A stretch of 64,000 bases of DNA from Vibrio sp. CDRSL-10 TSBA (GTDB taxonomy: Bacteria > Pseudomonadota > Gammaproteobacteria > Enterobacterales > Vibrionaceae), in NCBI GenBank assembly GCA_039696685.1, contig CP155566.1, forward strand, positions 2,666,001 through 2,730,000, read 5' to 3'. The position numbers and the translations under genes were made by a program. Every line of letters starts with the position of its first letter. Position 1 is the first letter of the stretch. Below, one piece after another: positions 21,063 through 31,433 of this stretch. A model generated the notes under the pieces. The model ran no database searches. It had not been told where the DNA came from and saw nothing but the letters and a program-made list of their open reading frames with translations.

Positions 21063-21532
21063 TAGGAATCAATTTCAGAAAGAACGTTAATCATCTCAAG
21101 TGCGCTTAGTGCAGCTTCTGCACCTTTATTACCAGCCTTGGTTCCTGCGCGTTCAATAGCTTGATCGATTGTATCAACGGTCAGAACACCGAATGCGACA
21201 GGAATGCTGAATTCCATCGACACTTGTGCCAGACCTTTATTCATTTCACTACAAACATAGTCAAAGTGTGGTGTACCACCACGAATTACTGAACCCAGCG
21301 ATACGATCGCATCAAATTTACCGGTTTTCGCCACACGTTGGGCAACCAGTGGTAGCTCTACCGCACCCGGGCAACGAACTACAGTGATGTTGTCGTCGCT
21401 CACTTGGCCGTGACGCTTCAAAGTGTCGATGGCACCAGACAGCAGACTTTCGTTAATAAAACTGTTGAAACGAGAAATCACAATCGCAACTTTTGCATTT
21501 GGTGCTGGGAAACCACCTTCGATCACTTTCAT
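21062..21532 (-). CDS. ribH: 6,7-dimethyl-8-ribityllumazine synthase
   Basis: RibH condenses the ribityl pyrimidine with dihydroxybutanone phosphate, the step before riboflavin synthase. The start at 21532 ([18 protein letters not shown]) follows AAGGAAAG and matches the family; upstream in-frame starts add non-conserved residues. Motifs: [49 protein letters not shown] with the catalytic His, and [20 protein letters not shown]. 156 residues, frame intact. Called ribE in E. coli nomenclature. Confidence 0.97.
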   Translation of the reverse strand: MKVIEGGFPAPNAKVAIVISRFNSFINESLLSGAIDTLKRHGQVSDDNITVVRCPGAVELPLVAQRVAKTGKFDAIVSLGSVIRGGTPHFDYVCSEMNKGLAQVSMEFSIPVAFGVLTVDTIDQAIERAGTKAGNKGAEAALSALEMINVLSEIDS

Positions 21533-21727
21533 AAGCTTTCCTTTAACTATGTTCATCAAGTGAGAATCGCCGGATTCTAGCACAATTTTGTGAGCGATAT
21601 CTAATGGAAATTGACACACTCAGCCCACACTGACCCAGCCCTCTCCCTGAGAACTTGATTGAATTTGAATTTATTATTAAGGCTTAAACACTTGCCGCCC
21701 ACCTTGGCGACAGGTATCGGTTTTATT

Positions 21728-21753
21728 GCTCAGACCCATCAACGGGCCTGAGC
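21728..21753 (-). terminator. Weak hairpin after ribBA
   Basis: GCTCAGACCC (21728-21737) pairs with GGGCCTGAGC (21744-21753) with one mismatch. No strong T run follows on the minus strand, so termination is uncertain. Confidence 0.4.
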
Positions 21754-21762
21754 GAAGTTTGC

Positions 21763-22872
21763 TTACTCGCAGATGTACTCAACCACGTTGAGGCCAAAGC
21801 CACCTAAAGCGTGGTATTTTTTGTTCGGTGACGACAGCAGACGCATATCACTCACACCCAAATCTGCCAGGATCTGCGACCCGACACCGACGCGACGCGA
21901 GGTGCCCTGTTTCTTAGCCAGTGTCGGCGCTTCACCTTTGTCCTGCTGTTCAAACATTTTCAGACGATGCAGCAGCAGTTCAGTCGACTCTTCATTACCG
22001 AGGATAACCAGCACGCCACCATCCTGACCGATGCGTTTCATCGCTTTGTCCAGCGTCCAGCTACGCTCGGCATTGCGGTCACTGCGCAGCAGATCGGTAA
22101 ACGTATCTTGCAGATGAACCCGAACCAGCGGTACTTCTGTAACCAGATCGCCTTTCTTCAGCGCATAATGCAGTTGGTTATCGATGATATCGCGATAGGT
22201 CACCAAGTCGAACTCACCAAACTCGGTCGGCAGCTTACACTCAGAAACACGCTCAATCGTGGTTTCGGTGTTATTGCGGTATTCGATCAGATCAGCAATG
22301 GTGCCCAGTTTAATGTCGTGCTTGTCAGCAAACAGTTCCAGATCCGGGCGACGCGCCATCGTGCCGTCATCATTGAGGATCTCAACAATCACCGAAGCCG
22401 GCTCCAGGCCCGCCAGACGCGCCAGGTCACAACCGGCTTCCGTATGGCCGGCACGAATAAGCACACCGCCGTCCTGTGCGGCCAGCGGGAAGATATGACC
22501 AGGCTGGACCAGGTCAGAAGCTACTGCGCCTTTCGCTACCGCCGCCTGCACAGTTCGGGCACGATCAGCGGCAGAGATACCAGTGGTTACGCCACGGGCC
22601 GCTTCAATAGAAACAGTGAAGTTGGTGGTATACTGAGCATTGTTATCCTGCACCATAGGTGGCAGGCCAAGGTTGTGACAACGCTCTTTGGTCATGGTCA
22701 GACAAATCAGACCGCGGCCGTGGGTCGCCATAAAGTTGATCGCTTCCGGCGTAATATGCTCGGCAGCCATGATCAAATCACCTTCATTTTCCCGGTCTTC
22801 ATCATCCATCAGGATGACCATCTTACCGAGGCGAATATCTTCGATAATTTCTTGCGGCGTACTAATTGGCAT
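21763..22872 (-). CDS. ribBA: 3,4-dihydroxy-2-butanone 4-phosphate synthase with degenerate GTP cyclohydrolase II-like domain
   Basis: The start at 22872 ([20 protein letters not shown]) is chosen over a longer frame because it begins the conserved RibB domain. Residues 1-200 hold RibB motifs: [18 protein letters not shown] with catalytic acidic residues, [16 protein letters not shown] and [19 protein letters not shown]. Residues 205-369 align in position with GTP cyclohydrolase II, but I find no C-x10-C-x-C zinc motif; the segment reads [20 protein letters not shown]. So it probably makes only dihydroxybutanone phosphate, with GTP cyclohydrolase II supplied by a separate ribA elsewhere. Such hybrids are known in Vibrio. 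Frame intact. Confidence 0.93.
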   Translation of the reverse strand: MPISTPQEIIEDIRLGKMVILMDDEDRENEGDLIMAAEHITPEAINFMATHGRGLICLTMTKERCHNLGLPPMVQDNNAQYTTNFTVSIEAARGVTTGISAADRARTVQAAVAKGAVASDLVQPGHIFPLAAQDGGVLIRAGHTEAGCDLARLAGLEPASVIVEILNDDGTMARRPDLELFADKHDIKLGTIADLIEYRNNTETTIERVSECKLPTEFGEFDLVTYRDIIDNQLHYALKKGDLVTEVPLVRVHLQDTFTDLLRSDRNAERSWTLDKAMKRIGQDGGVLVILGNEESTELLLHRLKMFEQQDKGEAPTLAKKQGTSRRVGVGSQILADLGVSDMRLLSSPNKKYHALGGFGLNVVEYICE

Positions 22873-22910
22873 GATTCTCGTCCTATTGTCCGGTGCGCGC
22901 ACGTTACGTG

Positions 22911-23567
22911 TTACGCGAAACCATTTTGTTGTAAGAATTCCATTGTAATGCGTGACTCTGGCTGCTCGGCTTGACGACCGCCCTGCAGCAGTCGCTCCAG
23001 ATAACGGGCCAGCACATCCACTTCCAGGTTCACTTTATGTCCGACCTGGAACTGGTCGATCGTCGTCTCTTGGGAAGTGTGCGGCACTATGGTCAGTTTA
23101 AACGCATTTTTACGCAAGTCATTGACGGTTAAGCTGATACCATCAACCGTTACCGAACCTTTCTCGGCGATGTACTTGCTCAGCTCAGCTGGAATCGCGA
23201 CCCAGAATTCGATCGCCCGACCGACCGCATTACGTTCAACGATTTCACCTACGCCATCCACGTGACCCGACACGATATGACCACCAAAACGGGTTGTCGG
23301 TAACATGGCTTTTTCTAAGTTTACTTTGTCACCCACTTTGTAGTGAGCAAAACCCGACTTTTTCAGGGTCTCGAGCGACAAATCAGCGCTGTAGCTGTGG
23401 TCATCAAATGCCACCACGGTCAGACAGACACCATTGGTAGCAATACTGTCCCCGAGTTTGACATCACTCATATCCAGAGCGCCGGCATCGACAGAGATGC
23501 TGATGTCCTCGCCTTTTGGCGTAATCGCAGTCAGCGTACCGACCGCTTCGACAATTCCAGTAAACAT
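22911..23567 (-). CDS. ribE: Riboflavin synthase
   Basis: This enzyme dismutates two lumazines into riboflavin and the pyrimidine precursor. The two homologous lumazine-binding barrels are clear: [15 protein letters not shown] with [19 protein letters not shown] in the first, and [17 protein letters not shown] with [10 protein letters not shown] in the second. It has 218 residues, starts right after the ribD stop (three-base gap) and is followed by ribBA. Riboflavin feeds the flavin-rich NQR cluster further along the window. It is named ribC in E. coli. Confidence 0.96.
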   Translation of the reverse strand: MFTGIVEAVGTLTAITPKGEDISISVDAGALDMSDVKLGDSIATNGVCLTVVAFDDHSYSADLSLETLKKSGFAHYKVGDKVNLEKAMLPTTRFGGHIVSGHVDGVGEIVERNAVGRAIEFWVAIPAELSKYIAEKGSVTVDGISLTVNDLRKNAFKLTIVPHTSQETTIDQFQVGHKVNLEVDVLARYLERLLQGGRQAEQPESRITMEFLQQNGFA

Positions 23568-23570
23568 AAT

Positions 23571-24681
23571 CTAATCATCTTTCAATTGTGGCTTTGCCAC
23601 GATGCGAATATCCGGGCCGACCATACGGCAATCCTGAATTTTAACATCCAGAACCTGCTGCATATCGGTCAGTCCCAAAGCTCCAAACAGGCCGCGTCCG
23701 TCGCTGCCCATCACCTTTGGTGCCAAATATAAAATCAGTTCATCAACCAGTTGCTGCTGCAGCAGTGATTTGGCCAGAGTTGCCCCTGCTTCTACCCAAA
23801 TATGGTTGATGTTGTGCTGCTTAGCTAGTGCTCCCAGAGCCTGAGCGAGGTCGAGCTGACCATCCGTATTCACCGCCACGCATACTTCAGCGTCCTGTTC
23901 GGCCACGCGCAGTACCGCGCCGTCTGCCGCATACAGTTTCAGTTCCGGATGCAGCTGGTGCTGACGATCCAGCACCACACGCACCGGCTGACGCAACTCC
24001 TGCTCAGCATAAGCGTCCTGAACGCCTTGCGGTAACTCAGACCAGCGTACCGTCAGCGAGGCATTATCGGCCAGTACTGTCTGGCTGGTTGACAGAACAG
24101 CACCTGCTTTAGCGCGCAAGGCCTGCACATCACGACGCGCCTGCGCAGAGGTGATCCACTGACTGCGTCCGTTGGCGAGCGCCGTCTGTCCATCCAGACT
24201 GGCAGCCATCTTAAGTTGCACGAACGGCATGCCGCTTTGCATACGTTTAATGAAAGCCGGATTAAGCGCGTACGCATCCTGCTCCAGCAAGCCCACTTCT
24301 ACCTCAATGCCCGCATCGCGCAGCATCTGAATACCGCGTCCGGAAACCTGAGGATTCGGGTCCTGCATCGCGCAGATCACTTTCGCCACACCGGCATTAA
24401 TCAGGCCTTCGGCACACGGCGGAGTGCGACCGTAATGAGAACAGGGTTCGAGGGTGACATAGGCGGTCGCACCTTGCGAAACGCTCACCCGCCATGCGCA
24501 GCGCATGGACTTCAGCGTGGGGCTGACCGGCACGAAAATGGAAACCTTCACCGACGATCGTCTCACCCTGGGTGATGACACAGCCGACATTCGGATTAGG
24601 TGCAGTGGTAAACTGCCCGCGCTGGGCTAATTTGATCGCGCGGGACATCATCTGAAAATCAAAAGGAGTAAATGTAGGCAT
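23571..24681 (-). CDS. ribD: Bifunctional riboflavin deaminase/reductase RibD (apparent frameshift)
   Basis: RibD deaminates the pyrimidine intermediate and then reduces its ribose. The N-terminal cytidine-deaminase fold has HAEVHALRMAGER (zinc His, catalytic Glu) and TLEPCSHYGRTPPCAEGL (two zinc Cys). The C-terminal reductase has KMAASLDGQTAL and VWVEAGATLAKSLLQQQL-like segments. The frame breaks at GAAAC 24478-24482 (mRNA GCGTTTCGC). Removing one T gives AGERSQGATAYVTLEPC. Corrected length 369 residues. This is the only site where C precedes the altered GAAC. Confidence 0.94.
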
Positions 24682-24693
24682 AGTCGGAAATGA

Positions 24694-25143
24694 TCAATCT
24701 TCTAGTTTGGCAATCTCTTCACCAAATTCACGTACATCTTCAAAACTGCGATATACCGAGGCAAAACGGATGTAGGCCACTTTATCCAGCTCTTTGAGCT
24801 GCTCCATGACCAGATTGCCGATAAGCTTACTCGGCACTTCTCGTTCGCCGGTAGCACGTAATTTGGATTTGATGGTGGTGATAGCCAGATCAATTGAATC
24901 GGCGCTGACCGGACGTTTTTCCAGTGCACGCTGCAAACCACCTACCATTTTGTCTTCATCAAACGGTTCACGGTTGCCGTTAGACTTGATTACACGCGGC
25001 ATCACCAGTTCGGCCGTTTCAAATGTGGTGAAACGTTCATTACAAGCCAGACACTGGCGACGGCGGCGCACCTGGTGGCCATCTGCAACCAGACGTGAGT
25101 CGATCACTTTTGTATCGTTCTCAGAACAAAAAGGACAATGCAT
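24694..25143 (-). CDS. nrdR: Transcriptional repressor NrdR
   Basis: NrdR is an ATP-cone and zinc-ribbon repressor of ribonucleotide reductase genes. The 149-residue product has the N-terminal ribbon [18 protein letters not shown] with a second Cys pair in [16 protein letters not shown], then an ATP-cone from about residue 49 ([20 protein letters not shown]). It heads the nrdR-ribD-ribE-ribBA gene run, the usual order. Frame intact. Confidence 0.97.
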   Translation of the reverse strand: MHCPFCSENDTKVIDSRLVADGHQVRRRRQCLACNERFTTFETAELVMPRVIKSNGNREPFDEDKMVGGLQRALEKRPVSADSIDLAITTIKSKLRATGEREVPSKLIGNLVMEQLKELDKVAYIRFASVYRSFEDVREFGEEIAKLED

Positions 25144-25197
25144 ATCACCTCCATAACAATCCTGTCAGTGTACCGGAATTGCTTGAATGAAGAAAAG

Positions 25198-25222
25198 AAA
25201 AAGGGGCATATACGCCCCTTTT
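25198..25222 (-). terminator. Intrinsic terminator after proA
   Basis: GGGGC (25203-25207) and GCCCC (25214-25218) form a stem flanked by A and T runs, immediately downstream of proA on the minus strand. Confidence 0.8.
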
Positions 25223-25245
25223 CAGTTCAACTTCACGCGATTTTG

Positions 25246-26496
25246 TTAACTGCGTGACAAGTAGTTCGCTTTCCCGACCCATTTGTAGCTGGTCAGCTCT
25301 TCAAGGCCCATAGGTCCGCGTGCATGCAGCTTCTGAGTAGACACCGCGACTTCAGCCCCCAGACCAAACTGAGCACCGTCGGTGAAGCGGGTCGAAGCAT
25401 TGACGTACACCGCAGCCGAACCGGCAGAATTGATGAAGAGTTCAGCATTGAACAGGTCATTGGTCATGATGGCATCCGAGTGACTGGCATTGTGCTCACG
25501 CATGTGCTCAATCGCTTCCTGCACGTCTTTAACCACTTTAACGCCCAGGGTGTAGCTCAGCCATTCCATATCGAAATCACCCGCCTGGGCCGCACGGACT
25601 TCCGCCGCTGAGGTCATCAGTGGTTGCGCTTTTTCTTCCGCGACAAAACTGACCTTGTTGCCGAGTTTGGCAATCAGTTTTTCCAGTAGCGGCTGCGCTA
25701 CGGCTTCATGCACCAGCAAGGTATCGAGTGCGTTACAGGCCGACGGACGCTGCACTTTGGCGTTTTCAATCACGTCAACTGACTTATCCAGATCGGCACT
25801 GGCATCGACAAAAATGTGGCTGATACCAAAACCGCCGATAATCACAGGAATGGTGCTGTTCTCTTTACACATCTTGTGCAGGCCAGCGCCACCACGCGGA
25901 ATGATCATATCGACGTAGTCATCCAGTTTAAGCAGTTGGGTCACCAGTTCACGATCCGGTTTCTCAATGTACTGCACTGATGCAGCAGGCAGATCCGCTT
26001 TCTGCAGCGCCGACTGAATCACTTTGACCAGTTCCATATTGGAGAAAAAGGTCTCTTTACCACCACGCAGAATAGAAGCATTACCGGTTTTCAGACACAA
26101 TGCCGCAATATCGATGGTCACGTTAGGACGCGCTTCATAAATGACACCGACCACACCCAGAGGTACGCGACGGCGAGAAAGCGACATGCCGTTTTCCAGC
26201 ACCTTGCTGTCAATTTCACTGCCCACCGGATCGCTCAGGCTGATCACGTTACGCACGTCACCGGCAATCGCGCTCAGGCGCGCTTCGTTCAGTAAAAGAC
26301 GATCCAGCAGCGCATCGGTCAGACCGGCTGCGCGGCCAAGTTCAATATCTTTGGCATTCGCAGCCAGAATTGCATCAGCATTTGCTTCCAGTTCATCGGC
26401 AATAATCGCCAGCGCCTGGTTTTTCTGTGCCGTCGAGGCGGTGGCTAACTGAAAAGCGGCCTGTTTGGCGGCTTTTCCCATCAAGGTTAAATCCAC
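25246..26496 (-). CDS. proA: Glutamate-5-semialdehyde dehydrogenase
   Basis: ProA reduces glutamyl-5-phosphate to the semialdehyde, the second step of proline synthesis. The 416-residue protein has [20 protein letters not shown] near residue 120, the dinucleotide and substrate region [10 protein letters not shown], and the catalytic Cys in [14 protein letters not shown]. The C-terminus has [20 protein letters not shown] then [10 protein letters not shown], the family signature. It follows proB by 18 bases. Frame intact. Confidence 0.97.
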   Translation of the reverse strand: MDLTLMGKAAKQAAFQLATASTAQKNQALAIIADELEANADAILAANAKDIELGRAAGLTDALLDRLLLNEARLSAIAGDVRNVISLSDPVGSEIDSKVLENGMSLSRRRVPLGVVGVIYEARPNVTIDIAALCLKTGNASILRGGKETFFSNMELVKVIQSALQKADLPAASVQYIEKPDRELVTQLLKLDDYVDMIIPRGGAGLHKMCKENSTIPVIIGGFGISHIFVDASADLDKSVDVIENAKVQRPSACNALDTLLVHEAVAQPLLEKLIAKLGNKVSFVAEEKAQPLMTSAAEVRAAQAGDFDMEWLSYTLGVKVVKDVQEAIEHMREHNASHSDAIMTNDLFNAELFINSAGSAAVYVNASTRFTDGAQFGLGAEVAVSTQKLHARGPMGLEELTSYKWVGKANYLSRS

Positions 26497-26514
26497 TTTC
26501 TCTTCTCCCTACTT

Positions 26515-27648
26515 CTATTCCTGAATCACGACCATGTCGTCGCGGTGAATCACTTCTGAGCCATAATCATAGCCAAGTGTTTCGATAATAAGTTTACTGT
26601 GCTTACCGGCAATTTTTGCCATGTCGTGGCTCGAGTACGCGGCAATACCACGCGCAATCAGATGGCCATGACCATTGGTCACCCGTACCACTTCACCACG
26701 GGAGAATTCGCCCTGAACACGCACCACGCCTTTAGCCAGCAGGCTGCTGCCTTTGGTGGTTACTGCGCGCACGGCGCCGTCATCAATGAAAATATCACCG
26801 GATGCGGCCGGACCGGCCAGAATCCAGCGTTTGCGGTTTTCCAGCGACTCTTCCAGCGGCAGAAAACGAGTACCCTGCGGGTTATTGCTCAGTGAGTCAA
26901 AAATCACGTTCGGTGCACGACCTGCGGCTATGATAACCTCTATGCCGGCCCGGCGCGCGATGTCCGCCGCCTGCAACTTAGTGGCCATACCACCGGTCCC
27001 CAATGTAGTACCGCTGCCACCGGCAATTTTGCGCAGAGTGTCATCGATGGTTTTGACTTCTTTAATCAGCTCCGCGTTGGGATCTTTACGCGGGTCAGCG
27101 GTAAACAAACCTTTCTGATCAGTCAGCAGCAGTAATTTATCGGCACCACACAAAATACCGACCAGCGCCGATAAGTTATCGTTATCGCCGACTTTGATTT
27201 CATTGGTCGCTACCGCATCATTTTCATTCACGATCGGAATAATACCGTGGTCAACCAGGGCATTAATGGTATCGCGCGCATTAAGGAAACGTTCACGGTC
27301 TTCCAGATCGGCGCGAGTCAGCAACATCTGACCAATTTTAATCCCATAAATAGAGAACAGACGTTCCCACGCTTCAATCAACTGACTTTGCCCGACAGCG
27401 GCCAGAAGCTGTTTGCTGGCGATCGCGTTGGGCAATGCGGGGTAACCAAGATGTTCACGGCCTGCTGCAATTGCACCAGACGACACGATCACCACTGAGT
27501 GACCCTGTTTTTTCAGTTCAGCACACTGACGCGCCAGTTCGACCATATGCGCACGGTCTAGCGCCAATGTACCACCGGTAAGAACACTGGTTCCTAGTTT
27601 CACAATCACTGTTTGTGAAGCTTTTCCGCTTTGTTGATTCGATTTCAT
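26515..27648 (-). CDS. proB: Glutamate 5-kinase
   Basis: ProB phosphorylates glutamate, the first and feedback-regulated step of proline synthesis. The start at 27648 ([20 protein letters not shown]) follows AAGAAGAAA and is preferred over a longer frame. The amino-acid kinase domain has [27 protein letters not shown] and [20 protein letters not shown] with LSALV; the C-terminal 100 residues form a PUA domain ([20 protein letters not shown]). 377 residues. Frame intact. Confidence 0.97.
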   Translation of the reverse strand: MKSNQQSGKASQTVIVKLGTSVLTGGTLALDRAHMVELARQCAELKKQGHSVVIVSSGAIAAGREHLGYPALPNAIASKQLLAAVGQSQLIEAWERLFSIYGIKIGQMLLTRADLEDRERFLNARDTINALVDHGIIPIVNENDAVATNEIKVGDNDNLSALVGILCGADKLLLLTDQKGLFTADPRKDPNAELIKEVKTIDDTLRKIAGGSGTTLGTGGMATKLQAADIARRAGIEVIIAAGRAPNVIFDSLSNNPQGTRFLPLEESLENRKRWILAGPAASGDIFIDDGAVRAVTTKGSSLLAKGVVRVQGEFSRGEVVRVTNGHGHLIARGIAAYSSHDMAKIAGKHSKLIIETLGYDYGSEVIHRDDMVVIQE

Positions 27649-27715
27649 GATTTCTTCTTGGTGGAAACATTTGAGAGAGGATGTTTTAGCAATCAACTGA
27701 CCAATGCACAAGCAG

Positions 27716-27740
27716 AAAAAGGTGCTAAAAGCACCTTTTT
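27716..27740 (-). terminator. Intrinsic terminator after crl
   Basis: AAAAAGGTGC and GCACCTTTTT are perfect ten-base arms around TAAAA, between crl and proB. Confidence 0.9.
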
Positions 27741-27768
27741 GATTCAGTTTTCCAATACTAAGGGCGAA

Positions 27769-28158
27769 TCAGACAAATTCGGCTGATTTTGCGTCCAGGG
27801 TTAAGCTGAGAGCGAAACGCTGCTGCAGGGTATCTTCCAGTTTTTGATGAAACTCTTCCTGAATACGGCTGACTTCCGGCAGTGCTTTAGCAGGCGGAGC
27901 ATCGCTGTCCCACTCACCGGCCAGATTGTAGCGCCCGATATGATAATTGGCCTCAAAACCGTCGCCGCTGGCATTTAATTCCATCCACCAACCCCAGAAT
28001 TCACGTTTTTCCGGTGACTTCTTGTCGTTGACGCACACCGCGAGACAATCAAACAGATAAAAGCCTTCTTTGCACTGTCCTTCGCGCAAATACGGACCGA
28101 TTGCCTTCAGGGCTGCCAACAAACGATAATGAGTAGGATTTTGCGCCATCTCAGACAT
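27769..28158 (-). CDS. crl: Sigma factor-binding protein Crl
   Basis: Crl binds RpoS and helps it capture core RNA polymerase, raising stationary-phase gene expression. The start at 28158 follows AAGGAGT at good spacing. The family core is clear: AIGPYLREGQCKEGFYLFDC then LAVCVNDKKSPEKREFWGWW, with the conserved WWMEL. 129 residues. It lies between proBA and frsA, as in enterobacteria. A Fur-like box lies just upstream. Frame intact. Confidence 0.95.
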   Translation of the reverse strand: MSEMAQNPTHYRLLAALKAIGPYLREGQCKEGFYLFDCLAVCVNDKKSPEKREFWGWWMELNASGDGFEANYHIGRYNLAGEWDSDAPPAKALPEVSRIQEEFHQKLEDTLQQRFALSLTLDAKSAEFV

Positions 28159-28183
28159 ATTGACTCCTTGCTTCCATGTTAAG

Positions 28184-28202
28184 AATGACAATTATTATTA
28201 TT
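28184..28202 (-). promoter_or_regulatory. Fur-like box upstream of crl
   Basis: The 19 bases, read on the minus strand as AATAATAATAATTGTCATT, match the classic 19-bp Fur consensus at about 13 of 19 positions. They lie about 25 bases upstream of the crl start. The AT-rich composition makes chance matches easy. Confidence 0.35.
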
Positions 28203-28256
28203 AATCATGAAGTTAATAATACACATTCACCACTCTTAACTAATTTGTGCAAAAAG

Positions 28257-29504
28257 TCACCTACAGAGTTCATCTTCTAGCCAATTTATCGCCAAATCGA
28301 GGGATTGCTCATAACCCTGACTGATTGTCTTACTTTTTATTTGCTTAGCTTTGCCACCTTGGCTAAAGAGCGCAACCAGTTGATTATCACTATAAGGTGA
28401 CACAGGATCGCCCTCCAGACCCATGGCCAGGATTGGCACCTTGGTGCGCCGACTGGATAAAAAGCCCTGAACTTTGAGAGACCAGGCCATCATCTGCCCG
28501 GCCAGACTGTCAATATCGACCGCGTTTTTGCCCAGACGCGATGCCAGTACATCGATATACATCTTCGGCATTTTTTTCATTTTCGGCGGTGAAACCAGCA
28601 CGTCATGAATCGGCGCGCCGAGTGTGACACACGCTTTGATGCGCTCAGGTTCGAGAAACGACAGCCGCACCATGGCATTGCCGCCAAAGCGAAAACCAAT
28701 CAGCCCGACCCGGAAGTGATCCACCCACGGCAGGGTATGCAGCTGGCTCAGGACTTCCTGATGTAAACAGCAAGAATCTTCGGTCAGGGTCCAGTGCGAG
28801 CTCTGACCGACTGACGGCATATCTAAAGTCAGCATGGCGATATTGCGCTTGGCGAGAAAATCGCGGAACAGGCGCCACATATCAGTTTGCAGACTGTCGA
28901 GCCCGGCGCTGACAATCACCACCGGCTGTGGTTTGTCGGTTTTCGATAAATGCAGATGACCAATGATTTTTTTATTCTTAAACGGAAACTCGAGACGTTT
29001 AATCACGTACTTGGTGTGAGTCGCCGCTTGCGCATAAGCCGTATTGGCCAGCACCTGGGCCTGAGTTGCCAGATTGTCATTTTTCAGGTGCGGGTAGCCG
29101 GCAATGCTGAAACAAAGCGAGGCGGAAAACATTTCATCTGCGGCTTGTTCGCCCTGCTGCTGCTGAGCCCGTAACTGGTGACGCATACCGAGCTTAGTCC
29201 ACTCAAATGCCCAGTTACCACTGTGATAGCCCATGACGGTATCCAGCCACTGCTCTTCAGTGCGCGAATGTGTAGACGATGCGATCCGGGCCAGTACCTC
29301 TTCCTGCTCTATCGGATCAATGCCCTGCCACGCCCACTGTAAGCGACGCAGGTTGCGATACCAGGCATGCCCCTCCTCTGCCATTTTATCGGCCAGGAAC
29401 TTATGGCTGCTCGGCATGTATTGAGTGAGTGATGAGGTCTCTTGAGCTTGCTTGTACTTTTGGAATAACGTCTCAGAAAGGTTTTTACTGACTTCTTCGG
29501 ACAT
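28257..29504 (-). CDS. frsA: Alpha/beta hydrolase-fold protein FrsA
   Basis: FrsA (YafA) is an esterase-like protein first described as a partner of the phosphotransferase protein EIIA-Glc. The 415-residue product has a helical N-terminal half, then a hydrolase-fold core from about residue 190 (QPVVIVSAGLDSLQTDMWRL, LTLDMPSVGQSSHW). At the nucleophile elbow the sequence is GLIGFRFGGNAMVRL, with Phe where Ser would be; E. coli FrsA has the same GFRFG, so this is a family trait. It lies between crl and gpt. Frame intact. The catalytic activity is therefore uncertain. Confidence 0.92.
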   Translation of the reverse strand: MSEEVSKNLSETLFQKYKQAQETSSLTQYMPSSHKFLADKMAEEGHAWYRNLRRLQWAWQGIDPIEQEEVLARIASSTHSRTEEQWLDTVMGYHSGNWAFEWTKLGMRHQLRAQQQQGEQAADEMFSASLCFSIAGYPHLKNDNLATQAQVLANTAYAQAATHTKYVIKRLEFPFKNKKIIGHLHLSKTDKPQPVVIVSAGLDSLQTDMWRLFRDFLAKRNIAMLTLDMPSVGQSSHWTLTEDSCCLHQEVLSQLHTLPWVDHFRVGLIGFRFGGNAMVRLSFLEPERIKACVTLGAPIHDVLVSPPKMKKMPKMYIDVLASRLGKNAVDIDSLAGQMMAWSLKVQGFLSSRRTKVPILAMGLEGDPVSPYSDNQLVALFSQGGKAKQIKSKTISQGYEQSLDLAINWLEDELCR

Positions 29505-29541
29505 AACGCGTCTCTGTTGAGGGCAATGGCCTAATAGTAAT

Positions 29542-29573
29542 AAAAAAAATGGCCCTATACAGGGCCATTATCA
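29542..29573 (-). terminator. Intrinsic terminator after gpt
   Basis: AATGGCCCT (29549-29556 and flank) pairs with AGGGCCATT (29561-29569) around ATAC, followed on the minus strand by a run of eight T. Strong. Confidence 0.92.
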
Positions 29574-29594
29574 AATAAAGTTGCGATCTTGGAC

Positions 29595-30059
29595 TTATTT
29601 TTGTTTGCGGTTAACCGGCTCAACAAAAGACAGCGCCATATCCCATGGCTGTTCAATCCAGGTATCCTGCTCAATATCTACGATGTACTCGTCAACCAGG
29701 TCTTTACCCGCTGGTTTAGCACATACAGTAACAAATTTCGCTTTTGGATACATTTCACGGATTTTACGTGCTGTATCGCCGCTGTCGACCAGGTCATCAA
29801 CAACAATAAAACCTTCGCCATCGTGCTCAGGAGCTTTCAGAACATTCATGTCACGCTGGTGATCGTGGTCGTAGCTGGAGATACACACGGTATCTACGTA
29901 ACGAATACCCAGTTCGCGGGCCAGAATTGCTGCTGGTACCAGGCCACCTCGGCTCACACCCAGGATACCTTTCCATTGTTCTGCAGGCATTTGAAGTTGT
30001 GCCAGTTCACGGCAGTACTTCTGCATATTGTCCCAAGTGATAACGAATTTTTTGCTCAT
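29595..30059 (-). CDS. gpt: Xanthine-guanine phosphoribosyltransferase
   Basis: Gpt salvages guanine and xanthine to nucleotides using PRPP. The 154-residue product has [20 protein letters not shown], the PRPP-binding loop [20 protein letters not shown], and the C-terminal [10 protein letters not shown] with the purine-contacting Trp. A purine permease lies 39 bases upstream in the same direction, so uptake and salvage may be co-transcribed. Frame intact. Confidence 0.96.
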   Translation of the reverse strand: MSKKFVITWDNMQKYCRELAQLQMPAEQWKGILGVSRGGLVPAAILARELGIRYVDTVCISSYDHDHQRDMNVLKAPEHDGEGFIVVDDLVDSGDTARKIREMYPKAKFVTVCAKPAGKDLVDEYIVDIEQDTWIEQPWDMALSFVEPVNRKQK

Positions 30060-30098
30060 TGTGATAAACCTAACTTTAAAAAATGTAGTGGACTGCGC

Positions 30099-31391
30099 TT
30101 ACGCAGCCACAATGTATTTAGCCGCGAAGATGATTGCCATCACCCAGACACTGAGTGATACGCTGCGACCTTTACCACTCAGAAGCTTGATCACTGCATA
30201 AGCGATAAAGCCCATTGAGATACCTTCTGCAATCGAGAAAGTCAGTGGCATCAGCAGACAGGTCACGACGGTTGGCGCCGCTTCGGTCAGGTCACGCCAG
30301 TCGATGCTGACCAGACCAGACAACATCAGAATCGCCACATAAAACAGCGCACCTGACGTTGCGTAAGCTGGAATCATACCCGCTAATGGCGAGAAGAATA
30401 GTGCAAGCACAAACAGAATGCCAACCACAACCGCAGTCAGACCGGTACGACCGCCTGCTGCGACACCTGATACACTCTCAACGTAAGAGGTGGTGTTTGA
30501 GGTACCCAGCAGAGCGCCCACTGAAGTTGCGGTAGAGTCCGCCAGCAGTGCGCGGTTAAGACGTGGAATTTTGCCGTCTTCACCAATCAGGTTCGCTTTG
30601 GTTGCCACACCCACCAGCGTACCGGCAGTGTCGAACAGATCAACGAACAGGAAGGCAAACACAACCGAAATCATGCCGACTTCAAATACAGAAGAGAAAT
30701 CCAGTTGCAGGAATGTCGGCGCAATACTTGGTGGCGCAGACACAATGCCGCCCCACTGAACATCACCAAACAGCAGACCCAGCGCAGTAATCGCCAGGAT
30801 TGCGATCATAACAGCACCTTTCACGTTGCGGTGTACCAGCGCGATGGTCAGGAAGAAGCCCAGAGAACCCAGTACTGCAGGCAGAGAAGTGATGCCACCC
30901 AGTGAAACCAGAGTTGCCGGGTTATCAACCACGATACCCGCATTTTTCAGCGCGATGAACGCCAGAAACAGGCCGATACCGGCCGAGATACCGGTGCGCA
31001 GCGACAATGGAATCGAGTTGATGATCCACTCACGAATCTTAAACAGACTCAGAATGATAAACAGCACGCCTGAGCAGAATACTGCTGCCAGCGCAACCTG
31101 CCAGGTGTAACCCATACCCAGTACCACTGAGTAAGTGAAGAATGCGTTCAACCCCATACCCGGCGCTTGGGCGATTGGGTAGTTAGCCACGAAGCCCATG
31201 ATGAAACAGCCGACCGCCGCTGCCAGACAGGTCGCGACAAACACCGCGCCGTGATCCATTCCGGCGTCGGAAAGAATCGCAGGGTTAACAAAAATAATGT
31301 AAGCCATGGTCAGGAAGGTGGTGATCCCGGCAATGACTTCAGTGCGCACGTTAGTGCCATATTCACTGAGTTTGAATAGCCTTTCCAGCAT
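30099..31391 (-). CDS. AzgA-family purine permease
   Basis: This 430-residue protein has about 12-13 hydrophobic segments and the NCS2/AzgA features: TEVIAGITTFLTMAYIIFVN at the N-terminus, QAPGMGLNAFFTYSVVLGMG, FVDLFDTAGTLVGVATKANL, and SVGALLGTSNTTSYVESVSG. Members carry adenine, guanine or hypoxanthine by proton symport; which base is used here cannot be read from sequence. It precedes gpt by 39 bases and has a PurR-like box upstream. Frame intact. Confidence 0.9.
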   Translation of the reverse strand: MLERLFKLSEYGTNVRTEVIAGITTFLTMAYIIFVNPAILSDAGMDHGAVFVATCLAAAVGCFIMGFVANYPIAQAPGMGLNAFFTYSVVLGMGYTWQVALAAVFCSGVLFIILSLFKIREWIINSIPLSLRTGISAGIGLFLAFIALKNAGIVVDNPATLVSLGGITSLPAVLGSLGFFLTIALVHRNVKGAVMIAILAITALGLLFGDVQWGGIVSAPPSIAPTFLQLDFSSVFEVGMISVVFAFLFVDLFDTAGTLVGVATKANLIGEDGKIPRLNRALLADSTATSVGALLGTSNTTSYVESVSGVAAGGRTGLTAVVVGILFVLALFFSPLAGMIPAYATSGALFYVAILMLSGLVSIDWRDLTEAAPTVVTCLLMPLTFSIAEGISMGFIAYAVIKLLSGKGRSVSLSVWVMAIIFAAKYIVAA

Positions 31392-31417
31392 GTTCGATTC
31401 CTAATAAAGGTAAAAGA

Positions 31418-31433
31418 GTAAACGGTTGCGTAA
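31418..31433 (-). promoter_or_regulatory. Candidate PurR operator upstream of the purine permease
   Basis: On the minus strand the site reads TTACGCAACCGTTTAC, close to the PurR consensus ACGCAAACGTTTNCGT. It lies about 27 bases before the start codon and just downstream of a TATAAT -10 box at 31448-31453, a position that would block transcription. Confidence 0.5.

Noticed and set aside
21967..22974. 335-codon plus-strand frame opposite ribBA
   Set aside because: Antisense to conserved ribBA and crossing into ribE; composition is a codon-mirror effect.
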